41,102 nucleotides of DNA from CAYSDL01 sp964429875 (lineage in GTDB: Bacteria; Fidelibacterota; Marinisomatia; SCGC-AAA003-L08; D37C17): the NCBI GenBank assembly GCA_964429875.1, contig CAYSDL010000012.1, positions 1-41,102 on the forward strand. Direction: 5' to 3'. Positions within the stretch are counted from its first letter, which is position 1, and each line of letters starts with the position of its first letter. Both the position numbers and the translations under genes were made by a program. Shown here piece by piece: positions 34,323 to 41,102 of the stretch. The notes beneath the pieces are model-generated. The model had not been told where the DNA came from and searched no databases. It saw only the letters and a program-made list of their open reading frames with translations.

Positions 34323-34949
34323 ATGGATATTCTTGTACATTATTTAAGTTTGGCAACTAAATCAATATTTATTGAAAATATTCTGTTAGCATATTTTTTA
34401 GGAATGTGCTCATTTTTAGCAGTTTCAAAAAATGTCGAAGCATCAATTGGAATTGGTAAAGCTGTAATTTTTGTTAACGGAATAACAGTACCATTAAACT
34501 GGTTAATAAAAACATATTTGTTAGATAAGGGAGCACTATCATGGACACAAATTGAATCGCTCGCAACTGTTAATTTATCATTTCTTACACTGATTTGCTT
34601 TATTTCTACAATAGCAGCCCTAGTGCAGTTTGTTGAAATGTTTATTGATAAATTTAGTCCATCACTATATAATTCATTAGGTATATTTTTACCTCTTATT
34701 ACAGTTAATTGCTCTATCCTTGGAGCCTCAATATTTATGGATGAAAGAGGTTATACGTTTGGTGAATCTGTTGTTTTTGGTGCAAGCTCTGGATTTGGAT
34801 TTTACTTAGCTATTGTTTGTATGGCAGCAATGAGGTTCAAATTAAGGTATTCAAATATACCTGATGGTTTAAAAGGTTTAGGTATAACAATGATTCTAAC
34901 AGGACTATTGTCAATGGCATATTTATCTTTTTCAGGAATACAGCTATAA
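34323..34949 (+). CDS. nqrE: Na+-NQR subunit E
   Basis: A 208-residue six-helix membrane subunit homologous to RnfA. It has ENILLAYFLGMCSFLAVSKN near the N-terminus and ITVNCSILGASIFMDERGY, with Cys residues in both half-helices as expected for the intramembrane Fe site. Standard length. nqrF follows after a 40-bp gap that contains a short in-frame leader. Confidence 0.95.
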   Translation: MDILVHYLSLATKSIFIENILLAYFLGMCSFLAVSKNVEASIGIGKAVIFVNGITVPLNWLIKTYLLDKGALSWTQIESLATVNLSFLTLICFISTIAALVQFVEMFIDKFSPSLYNSLGIFLPLITVNCSILGASIFMDERGYTFGESVVFGASSGFGFYLAIVCMAAMRFKLRYSNIPDGLKGLGITMILTGLLSMAYLSFSGIQL

Positions 34950-34959
34950 AAGGAATTTT

Positions 34960-34986
34960 ATGAAAAAAATTAATTATAAAAAATAA
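34960..34986 (+). other. Short in-frame leader ORF before nqrF
   Basis: An ATG with a good SD (AAAAGGA, 34948-34954) encodes MKKINYKK and stops at TAA 34984-34986, three bases before the nqrF ATG at 34990 and in the same frame. nqrF's own ATG has no SD. This may couple nqrF translation by reinitiation, or be the remains of a longer nqrF N-terminus cut by a stop. It could also be chance. Confidence 0.35.
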
Positions 34987-34989
34987 ATT

Positions 34990-36222
34990 ATGTTTAACGT
35001 AACTGTCATATCATCTGTTATTGTGTTTTCATTGATAATAATAATTTTAGTAATTATAATTTCTATAGCTGAAAAGAATCTACTTCCTCAAGGTGATGCA
35101 ACAATTTTAATAAATGGTGATGGGGAAAAATCACCTACAATTAAACCTGGTAACTCATTATTATCATCTTTAGCATCTCATAATGTCTTTATCCCGTCAG
35201 CTTGCGGTGGTGGTGGTACATGTTCTCAGTGTAAGTGCCAAGTTTTAAAAGGTGGAGGTGAAATATTGCCTACTGAAGTATCTCATTTTTCAAGAATAGA
35301 AATAAAAGATAATTATAGGTTGGCGTGCCAAGTTAAAGTAAAAGGAGATATGGAAATTAAAATTCCTGATGAAATATTTAGTATAAAAAAATGGGAATGT
35401 ACTGTAAGGAGTAATGATAATGTTGCTACTTTTATAAAAGAGCTTATTTTAGAACTTCCAGATGGTGAAATCTTAGATTTCCAATCAGGTGGCTATATTC
35501 AAATTGATGTTCCAAAATATAAACTTCAGTATTCTGAATTTGATATAGAAAGAGAATATCATGAAGATTGGGATAAATTTAAAATGTGGGATTTGATTGC
35601 AAAAAATAATAATCCTGATGAATTTAGAGCTTATTCCATGGCTAATCATCCTGCAGAAGGCAACATTGTTATGCTTAACGTCCGAATAGCTCATCCACCA
35701 CCACAACAATGGGATGCTCCTCCGGGAATTGCCTCATCTTATATTTTCAATTTAAAACCTGGAGATAAAGTGACTATTTCAGGCCCATACGGAGAATTTT
35801 TTATAAAAGATACTAATAGGGAAATGGTCTACGTAGGAGGTGGAGCAGGGATGGCACCGTTACGATCACATTTGTTCCATCTTTTTCATACGCTTAAAAC
35901 AGGTAGAAAAGTTTCATATTGGTATGGTGCACGTTCGAAGAGAGAGATGTTTTACGATGATCATTTTAAAAACATACAGAAAAAATTTCCAAATTTCACC
36001 TATCATGTTGCATTGTCAGATCCAATGCCTCAAGATAATTGGAACGGATTTACAGGATTTATTCATCAGGTAGTCCATGATAATTACCTATCAAAACATG
36101 AAGATCCTACAGAAATAGAATATTATATGTGTGGTCCACCCATGATGAATAAAGCAGTCACTGGGATGCTTCATGATTTAGGCGTTGAAGATGAGATGAT
36201 TGACTTTGATGACTTTGGTTAA
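34990..36222 (+). CDS. nqrF: Na+-NQR subunit F (NADH dehydrogenase flavoprotein)
   Basis: A 410-residue electron-input subunit. An N-terminal helix (about 5-27) is followed by a 2Fe-2S ferredoxin domain (SACGGGGTCSQCKC, then RLACQVK), an FAD domain (RAYSMAN) and an NADH domain (YVGGGAGMAPLRSHLF, MCGPPMMN). All cofactor motifs are intact. It is the only clear NADH-oxidising respiratory subunit in the window, since nuoEFG are absent. apbE overlaps its 3' end. Confidence 0.96.
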   Translation: MFNVTVISSVIVFSLIIIILVIIISIAEKNLLPQGDATILINGDGEKSPTIKPGNSLLSSLASHNVFIPSACGGGGTCSQCKCQVLKGGGEILPTEVSHFSRIEIKDNYRLACQVKVKGDMEIKIPDEIFSIKKWECTVRSNDNVATFIKELILELPDGEILDFQSGGYIQIDVPKYKLQYSEFDIEREYHEDWDKFKMWDLIAKNNNPDEFRAYSMANHPAEGNIVMLNVRIAHPPPQQWDAPPGIASSYIFNLKPGDKVTISGPYGEFFIKDTNREMVYVGGGAGMAPLRSHLFHLFHTLKTGRKVSYWYGARSKREMFYDDHFKNIQKKFPNFTYHVALSDPMPQDNWNGFTGFIHQVVHDNYLSKHEDPTEIEYYMCGPPMMNKAVTGMLHDLGVEDEMIDFDDFG

Positions 36223-37210
36223 TAAGAAGATTTTAGTATTATACTTCTTATTTTTATTTTTTTCATATTCATGCAATAGTTCAGATTCAAAAACTATTAT
36301 TTCAGGTAAAACAATGGGCACTACATATAGTATTACATTAATTGGTAGTGCTATAGATGAAAGTGTAGTAAAAGTAACGGTAGACTCCTTGCTAAATAAT
36401 ATATCTAATCAATTTTCTACATATTTAATCAATAGTGAAATAAACAAAGTGAACCAATCTACATCAAAAAAAATTCATGTAAGTGATTCCTTCATTTATG
36501 TATTAGAAAAAGCATTTTATTATTGTGACATATCAAATGGATTATATGATATAACAGTATCTCCCCTAGTAGATATTTGGGGTTTTTCTGATAATATAAT
36601 TAATTCATTTCCTAGTGAACAATTAATTCAACGCATTAAAAATGAAGTAGGATATAAGAATCTATCTATTAAAGGAAATAATATTGTAAAGCAAAATAGA
36701 AAATTGCAGCTGGATCTAAATTCTATAGCAAAAGGATATGGTGTTGATATAATTTATGATTATTTAGATGATCAAAATATTTTGAATTATATTATTGAGA
36801 TAGGCGGCGAAGTGAGAACTAGAAGCAATGGTAAGAAAAAATGGATCATCGGAGTACAGCACCCACAGAAAAATGATATAATAAAAAAAATAAAATTAAA
36901 GAATCTTTCGATGGCAACATCAGGTACTTATAATAATTTTTTCAATAAAAATGGAATTGAATACTCACATTTAATAAATCCATTAACAGGATATCCAGTT
37001 AAACACAAGATATTAAGTGCTACAGTAATAGCTGATAAATGTATCGATGCAGATGCATTGGCTACAATGCTTATGATGATAGATATAAAAAAAGGGATTA
37101 ATATAGTTAATGAGCTTGATAGAGTAGAATGTTTATTGATATTAAAGAATCATACCGAAGGTATTTCTTTAATCTATAGTGATGGATTTGAGAACTTTAT
37201 TGTAGATTAA
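36209..37210 (+). CDS. apbE: FAD:protein FMN transferase (flavinylation enzyme)
   Basis: About 333 residues. ApbE attaches FMN covalently to Thr of NqrB and NqrC. An N-terminal export signal ends in FLFFSYSCNSS, which may be a lipobox with Cys as lipid anchor, although the -3 position is unusual. Family motifs are GKTMGTTYSIT, DLNSIAKGYGVD, IEIGGEVRTRG-like (IEIGGEVRTRS) and DADALATMLM (the Mg/FAD-site Asp). ATG 36209 is chosen over TTG 36200. It overlaps nqrF by 14 bp, consistent with service to the Nqr complex. Its last 14 bases overlap nqrM on the other strand. Confidence 0.93.
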   Translation: MTLVNKKILVLYFLFLFFSYSCNSSDSKTIISGKTMGTTYSITLIGSAIDESVVKVTVDSLLNNISNQFSTYLINSEINKVNQSTSKKIHVSDSFIYVLEKAFYYCDISNGLYDITVSPLVDIWGFSDNIINSFPSEQLIQRIKNEVGYKNLSIKGNNIVKQNRKLQLDLNSIAKGYGVDIIYDYLDDQNILNYIIEIGGEVRTRSNGKKKWIIGVQHPQKNDIIKKIKLKNLSMATSGTYNNFFNKNGIEYSHLINPLTGYPVKHKILSATVIADKCIDADALATMLMMIDIKKGINIVNELDRVECLLILKNHTEGISLIYSDGFENFIVD

Positions 37211-37373
37211 ATTTTTTCTGACATTTGATTCGGTCAATAATACTGCAAGTGCAAGGATTGTTTTCACTGTTTCCGCAGGTGCCTGACATCGGCTTATTTG
37301 AAAAAGCAACGCCTATACTCATCAGAGATACACATAAAATTAAAATAATAAATGTAATTATTGTTACAATCAT
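37197..37373 (-). CDS. nqrM: Na+-NQR maturation protein NqrM
   Basis: A 58-residue protein on the minus strand. One N-terminal helix (about 2-24) is followed by a Cys-rich tail: Cys33 in MSGTCGN, the Cys41-x-Cys43 pair and Cys51. The four-Cys layout with an S-G-x-C-G start matches NqrM (formerly DUF539), which helps build the intramembrane Fe centre of NqrD/NqrE. The position right after nqrF-apbE supports it. Unusually, it is convergent with apbE, overlapping its last 14 bases, and divergent from nhaD. It is short and easily missed by gene callers. Confidence 0.85.
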   Translation of the reverse strand: MIVTIITFIILILCVSLMSIGVAFSNKPMSGTCGNSENNPCTCSIIDRIKCQKKFNLQ

Positions 37374-37419
37374 GACAGTAAAATTTACTATTTTATGATA
37401 CTAATTTCTATATAAATAA
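37374..37419. promoter_or_regulatory. Divergent nqrM/nhaD promoter region
   Basis: A 46-bp A+T-rich gap that must drive nqrM to the left and may drive nhaD to the right. TATATAAA (37409-37416) is a possible -10 for nhaD, with TTACTA (37385-37390) as a weak -35 at 18 bp. It lies so close to the ATG that the transcript would be almost leaderless. No SD precedes nhaD. This is positional inference with weak boxes. Confidence 0.3.
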
Positions 37420-38877
37420 ATGAACAAAACTCGCATATCGCTATTAATACTAATTTTTTTATCGATTTTATTACCGGATGTAGTAAATCATTCTGAAGAA
37501 TTAATACATTCAAGTCATCATATTCATTTAGATGGATCTTCATTGAGCATGTTATGGATTTTACCATTTATGGGAATATTACTTTCTATTGCTTTATGCC
37601 CTCTGATTGTACCTGAATATTGGCACCACAATTATGGAAAAATTTCTTTATTTTGGGCTATATTATTTTTTGTATTATTTATTTTCAATTTTGGTTTTAA
37701 TACAACTCTTTTTTATTCTGTAGAGGTTTATTTAAAAGAATTTCTACCTTTTATTGTTTTACTGCTCGCTTTATTTACAGTGTCTGGTGGTGTTTATGTA
37801 GAAAGTAGTTTTAAGGCAACTCCAATAATAAATGTAGGCATTTTAACATTGGGTACTATTTTAGCATCTTGGATGGGAACTACAGGTGCCTCAATGCTAT
37901 TAATAAGACCTCTTATCAGATCAAATTCACATAGAAAAAATAAAATTCATTTAATAGTCTTTTTTATATTCCTTGTATCAAACATCGGCGGTTCACTGAC
38001 TCCTTTGGGCGATCCTCCATTGTTTTTAGGCTTTTTAAATGGGGTAAGTTTTTTTTGGACAACAAAAAATATGTTTTATCCAATGCTTTTAATTTCAATT
38101 GCATTAATTATCATTTTTTATATTGTAGATCTTTATTATATAAATAAAGAAAAATTAACACATATACAAAATGATAAAATAAAGTTCAGGCTACATGGTA
38201 AAGTTAATTTACTTTTAATAGCTTGTATTGTCTTAGTTGTTATAATAAGCGGTTTATGGAAATCTGATGCTTCAAATATTGAAAATTGGGCTATTTCATT
38301 TCATAATACATGCATTTTAACATATGGTGTTTTGTTCCAAGTATTATTTTTATTAATTATTACGTTTATATCTCTAAAAATCACTCCCTCTAAATTAAGA
38401 GAAAAGAATTCCTTTACATGGGAACCAATTAAAGAGGTAGCAAAACTATTTGCAACAATATTTATAACTATTATACCTGTTATTGAAATGCTTAAATCTG
38501 GGATTAAAGGTCCTATGAGTCCACTTATAAAAATGCTTAAAAATGAATCAGGTGAGAATTTAAACTATATGTACTTTTGGTTAACTGGTATTCTGTCTAG
38601 TTTTTTAGATAATGCTCCAACTTATCTTGTATTTTTTAATACTGCTGGAGGTGATCCAAATGAATTAATGACTACTTTATCTGGAACATTACTTGCAATT
38701 TCCTTAGGAGCAGTTTTTATGGGCGCTAACACTTATGTAGGAAATGCCCCTAATTTTATGGTTAAAGCTATAGCTGAAGAAAATAAAATCAATATGCCAT
38801 CATTCTTTGCATATATGATCTGGTCTATATGTATATTGATGCCATTATTTTTTATAATTTCATTAATAATGTTTTAG
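37420..38877 (+). CDS. nhaD: Na+/H+ antiporter, NhaD type
   Basis: A 485-residue membrane protein with about 12 helices. The paired re-entrant-type motifs are NIGGSLTPLGDPPLFLGFL and SSFLDNAPTYLVFF, where Asp and Asn/Asp form the ion site; GANTYVGNAPNFMVK is also characteristic. The N-terminus is signal-like and followed by a His-rich stretch (HSSHHIH). NhaD exports Na+ for H+ in marine and alkaliphilic bacteria. Placed after nqr, it can interconvert the sodium gradient made by Na+-NQR and the proton gradient. Confidence 0.9.
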   Translation: MNKTRISLLILIFLSILLPDVVNHSEELIHSSHHIHLDGSSLSMLWILPFMGILLSIALCPLIVPEYWHHNYGKISLFWAILFFVLFIFNFGFNTTLFYSVEVYLKEFLPFIVLLLALFTVSGGVYVESSFKATPIINVGILTLGTILASWMGTTGASMLLIRPLIRSNSHRKNKIHLIVFFIFLVSNIGGSLTPLGDPPLFLGFLNGVSFFWTTKNMFYPMLLISIALIIIFYIVDLYYINKEKLTHIQNDKIKFRLHGKVNLLLIACIVLVVIISGLWKSDASNIENWAISFHNTCILTYGVLFQVLFLLIITFISLKITPSKLREKNSFTWEPIKEVAKLFATIFITIIPVIEMLKSGIKGPMSPLIKMLKNESGENLNYMYFWLTGILSSFLDNAPTYLVFFNTAGGDPNELMTTLSGTLLAISLGAVFMGANTYVGNAPNFMVKAIAEENKINMPSFFAYMIWSICILMPLFFIISLIMF

Positions 38878-38880
38878 AAT

Positions 38881-39858
38881 ATGAATTGGAATCAATTAAA
38901 TATAATTATACAAAAAAGTAATAATATAGTTCTCTCAACACATGTTAACCCTGATGGAGATGGACTAGGTTCTCAGTTAGCACTGTATTATTATTTAAAA
39001 CATATTGGAAAAAAATGTAGAATAATTAATACATCAAGATTACCTGAATTATATAAATTTCTAGATCCTGAAAATGTTATTGAACATTATATAGATGATA
39101 AACATAATGATTATTTTGTAAATGTTGATATAGTTATAGCTTTAGATATTGGTGATTATAAAAGAATGAATGAGATTAAAGATAAAATTATAGAGAATGA
39201 TATTTATTCAGCATCTATTGATCATCATCCTGAGGAAGAACAATTCTTTGATTTGTCGCTTGTAGATATTTCTGCCCCTGCTACAGGTTATATGGTTTGG
39301 AAATTTTTAGAGTTTAATAATTATAAAGATTTATCTATTATTACTGCAAATGCTTTGTATTGTGCCTTAATTACTGATACTGGATCATTTAAATATAATT
39401 CTACAAATTCAGATTGCCATATCATGGCAGCCCATTTACTTGAATGTGGTGTTAAACCATATGATATTTACGATGTTGTTTATGAACGTAGAGAAATGTC
39501 TCAGGTTAGGTTGCTTGCAAATGTTATTAATAATTTAAAATTTTACTGCGATGGAGAATTTGCAGGTTATATAATTAAAGAGGAAGATTTATTATCTTGC
39601 GATGCTTCACATAGAGATGTAGAAGGATTTACAGACTTTGTTAGGTCAATTAAAGGTGTGCAAGTCTCATTTATGATATTAGAACAAAAATATGATATCA
39701 GAATTAATTTAAGATCTAGAGGAAAATATATTATTAATGATATAGCTAAGCACTTTGGAGGAGGAGGACATAAGCTTGCAGCAGGTGCTACAGTATCAAA
39801 CAAAACATATACTGAAATAGAAAGTATAATTGTAGAATTATTAAAAAGGAAAAAATAA
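38881..39858 (+). CDS. nrnA: DHH/DHHA1 phosphoesterase, NrnA-like oligoribonuclease
   Basis: A 325-residue cytoplasmic Mn-dependent phosphoesterase. The DHH domain has THVNPDGDGLGS (His21, Asp25, Asp27), the Asp cluster near residue 89 (ALDIGD), and the name motif DHH at 114-116. The DHHA1 domain ends with FGGGGHKLAAG. NrnA degrades 2-5 nt RNAs and dephosphorylates pAp. Length is normal. It starts 3 bp after the nhaD stop region and is followed 2 bp later by dcd. Confidence 0.9.
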   Translation: MNWNQLNIIIQKSNNIVLSTHVNPDGDGLGSQLALYYYLKHIGKKCRIINTSRLPELYKFLDPENVIEHYIDDKHNDYFVNVDIVIALDIGDYKRMNEIKDKIIENDIYSASIDHHPEEEQFFDLSLVDISAPATGYMVWKFLEFNNYKDLSIITANALYCALITDTGSFKYNSTNSDCHIMAAHLLECGVKPYDIYDVVYERREMSQVRLLANVINNLKFYCDGEFAGYIIKEEDLLSCDASHRDVEGFTDFVRSIKGVQVSFMILEQKYDIRINLRSRGKYIINDIAKHFGGGGHKLAAGATVSNKTYTEIESIIVELLKRKK

Positions 39859-39860
39859 GA

Positions 39861-40421
39861 ATGGCAATTAAATCTGACAAATGGATAAAAAAGATGTCTA
39901 TAGAAAATAAAATGATAGAACCATTTACTGATGAAAAAATAAAAAAATCATCAATATCATATGGATTATCTTCATATGGATATGATATTAGGGTTTCTAA
40001 TGAATACAAAATTTTCACAAATGTAAATAGCAGTGTTGTTGATCCTAAGAAATTTGATTCAAATTCTTTTGTAGATTTTGTTGGTGATGTTTGCATAGTT
40101 CCTCCAAATAGCTTTGCTCTTGCAAGAAGTATAGAATATTTTAGAATTCCTAGAAATGTTCTTACTATATGTTTAGGGAAATCAACTTATGCAAGATGTG
40201 GTATCATTGTAAATGTTACTCCATTTGAGCCTGAATGGGAAGGGTATGTTACTTTAGAGATTTCTAATACAACTCCTTTGCCAGCAAAAATCTATTCAAA
40301 TGAAGGTTTATGTCAAGTATTATTTTTTGAGTCTGACGAAGATTGTGAAATATCATATAAAGACAAAAAAGGAAAATATCAAGCACAAACGGGTATAACG
40401 TTACCAAAAATTAAATTATGA
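39861..40421 (+). CDS. dcd: dCTP deaminase
   Basis: A 186-residue trimeric enzyme converting dCTP to dUTP (possibly on to dUMP). Family motifs are SYGYDIRVSNEYKIF, CLGKSTYARCGI and VTPFEPEWEGYVTLEISN, where the Glu of LEI is the catalytic residue, plus the C-terminal KYQAQTGITLPK. This longer type is common in bacteria outside the enterobacteria. Its stop overlaps the ispH ATG (ATGA). Confidence 0.93.
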   Translation: MAIKSDKWIKKMSIENKMIEPFTDEKIKKSSISYGLSSYGYDIRVSNEYKIFTNVNSSVVDPKKFDSNSFVDFVGDVCIVPPNSFALARSIEYFRIPRNVLTICLGKSTYARCGIIVNVTPFEPEWEGYVTLEISNTTPLPAKIYSNEGLCQVLFFESDEDCEISYKDKKGKYQAQTGITLPKIKL

Positions 40422-41102
40422 AAATTATTATAGCAAAAGATGCTGGTTATTGTTTTGGCGTAAGAGATGCTGTTGATTTAGCTTATGATATTTCAAAAAA
40501 AGAAGGTAATGTTTATATGTTGGGAGATATTGTGCATAATGAAAAGGTTGTTGGTGATTTGAATTCAAATGGAGCTAAAGTTGTAAATGAACTAGATGAG
40601 ATCCCAAATGGGAGCTCTGTTTTGTTTAGAGCTCATGGGACAAAAAATGATGTTTGGGATAAAGCAAAAGATAAAAATATAAATATAGTTGATGCAACAT
40701 GCCCTTTAGTATATGAAATACATAAAGAAGTTAGGAAAATTTCTAAAGATGGAAGGCAAATCTTTGTAATTGGTGATCATGGACATGATGAAGTAGTTGC
40801 TATAGCTGACCAAGTTAAAGATACAATAGTTCTATCTAGTGTTAACGAAGCTAAAGATCTTAAAAAATATAAAAAAGCTGGTGTTGTTTCTCAGTCCACT
40901 CAAACAATTGAGAATGTGCAAGAAATAATTAATATATTAATGACAAAGGTTTTTGATTTACATTTTGTAAATACAATTTGTTATCCTACAAAGAGAAATC
41001 AAGAACAAATAAAAGAATTAGCTAAAGTAGCTGATGTAATGATAATCATTGGTTCTTTTACTAGTGCTAATTCTAAGAGATTAACTTTGCTTTCTAAAAA
41101 TA
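40418..41102 (+). CDS. ispH: 4-hydroxy-3-methylbut-2-enyl diphosphate reductase, partial
   Basis: The first 228 residues are present; the gene runs off the right edge. IspH (LytB) makes IPP and DMAPP in the last step of the MEP isoprenoid pathway. The three Fe-S cluster ligands are seen: Cys12 (AGYCFGV), Cys95 (DATCPLV) and Cys188 (NTICYPT). Substrate-binding residues include His40, His73 (RAHG) and the GHDE segment (Glu125, where most have GHPE). The start overlaps the dcd stop by 4 bp. Confidence 0.95.
   Translation, partial: MKIIIAKDAGYCFGVRDAVDLAYDISKKEGNVYMLGDIVHNEKVVGDLNSNGAKVVNELDEIPNGSSVLFRAHGTKNDVWDKAKDKNINIVDATCPLVYEIHKEVRKISKDGRQIFVIGDHGHDEVVAIADQVKDTIVLSSVNEAKDLKKYKKAGVVSQSTQTIENVQEIINILMTKVFDLHFVNTICYPTKRNQEQIKELAKVADVMIIIGSFTSANSKRLTLLSKN

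Noticed and set aside
1..41102. CRISPR arrays, insertion sequences, prophage or integron parts
   Set aside because: I found no regular direct repeats with spacers, transposase or integrase genes, or terminal inverted repeats; gene content and composition are uniform.

Overview
The window is about 41 kb of very A+T-rich bacterial chromosome (estimated by eye). Almost every gene lies on the + strand, packed tightly with TAATG, ATGA and similar stop/start overlaps. The content points to a free-living, probably marine, didermic member of the FCB (Bacteroidota-related) superphylum. The evidence is a DUF3098 membrane protein, beta-barrel-like exported proteins, a complex I operon without nuoEFG, and a Na+-NQR operon with a NhaD antiporter. 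Marinimicrobia (SAR406) or a similar lineage is my guess; no rRNA or other phylogenetic marker gene was available to settle it.

Layout. 1-340 (minus): a DUF3098 protein, tRNA-Asp(GUC) and a terminator hairpin. 438-4813: mltG, a PcrA/UvrD helicase, a Fur-family regulator, and a YhaM-like OB-fold protein whose HD nuclease site looks eroded. 4874-7378: a DUF6580-type membrane protein, an exported barrel-like protein and an FMN reductase. 7441-8707: trxA and trxB. 8745-12048: a four-gene overlapping cluster of unknown purpose (glutamine-amidotransferase-like protein, divergent ABC ATPase, single-pass membrane protein with no ATG/GTG/TTG start, exported barrel-like protein). 12086-18053: a TetR regulator with a perfect 18-bp palindromic operator, followed by a fadE/fadA/fadN-type beta-oxidation operon ending in tandem terminator hairpins. 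18132-19043 (minus): proline dehydrogenase.

19176-30127 is a complex I operon, nuoABCDHIJKLMN. It lacks the NADH-input subunits NuoE, NuoF and NuoG. NuoI carries a roughly 280-residue C-terminal extension with three related repeats, and nuoL is interrupted by an in-frame TGA. After a small acyl-CoA thioesterase come nqrABCDEF and apbE (30592-37210). The 58-codon maturation gene nqrM follows on the opposite strand, overlapping the apbE 3' end. Then come nhaD (Na+/H+ antiporter), nrnA, dcd and the start of ispH, which runs off the window.

Taken together, the right half is an energy block: electrons from beta-oxidation and proline oxidation enter the quinone pool, complex I and Na+-NQR make H+ and Na+ gradients, and NhaD can exchange the two. 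The most unusual items are the NuoI repeat extension, the split nuoL, the start-codon-less membrane gene and its uncharacterised neighbourhood, the eroded YhaM-like enzyme and the antisense nqrM. I saw no CRISPR array, insertion sequence, prophage or rRNA.
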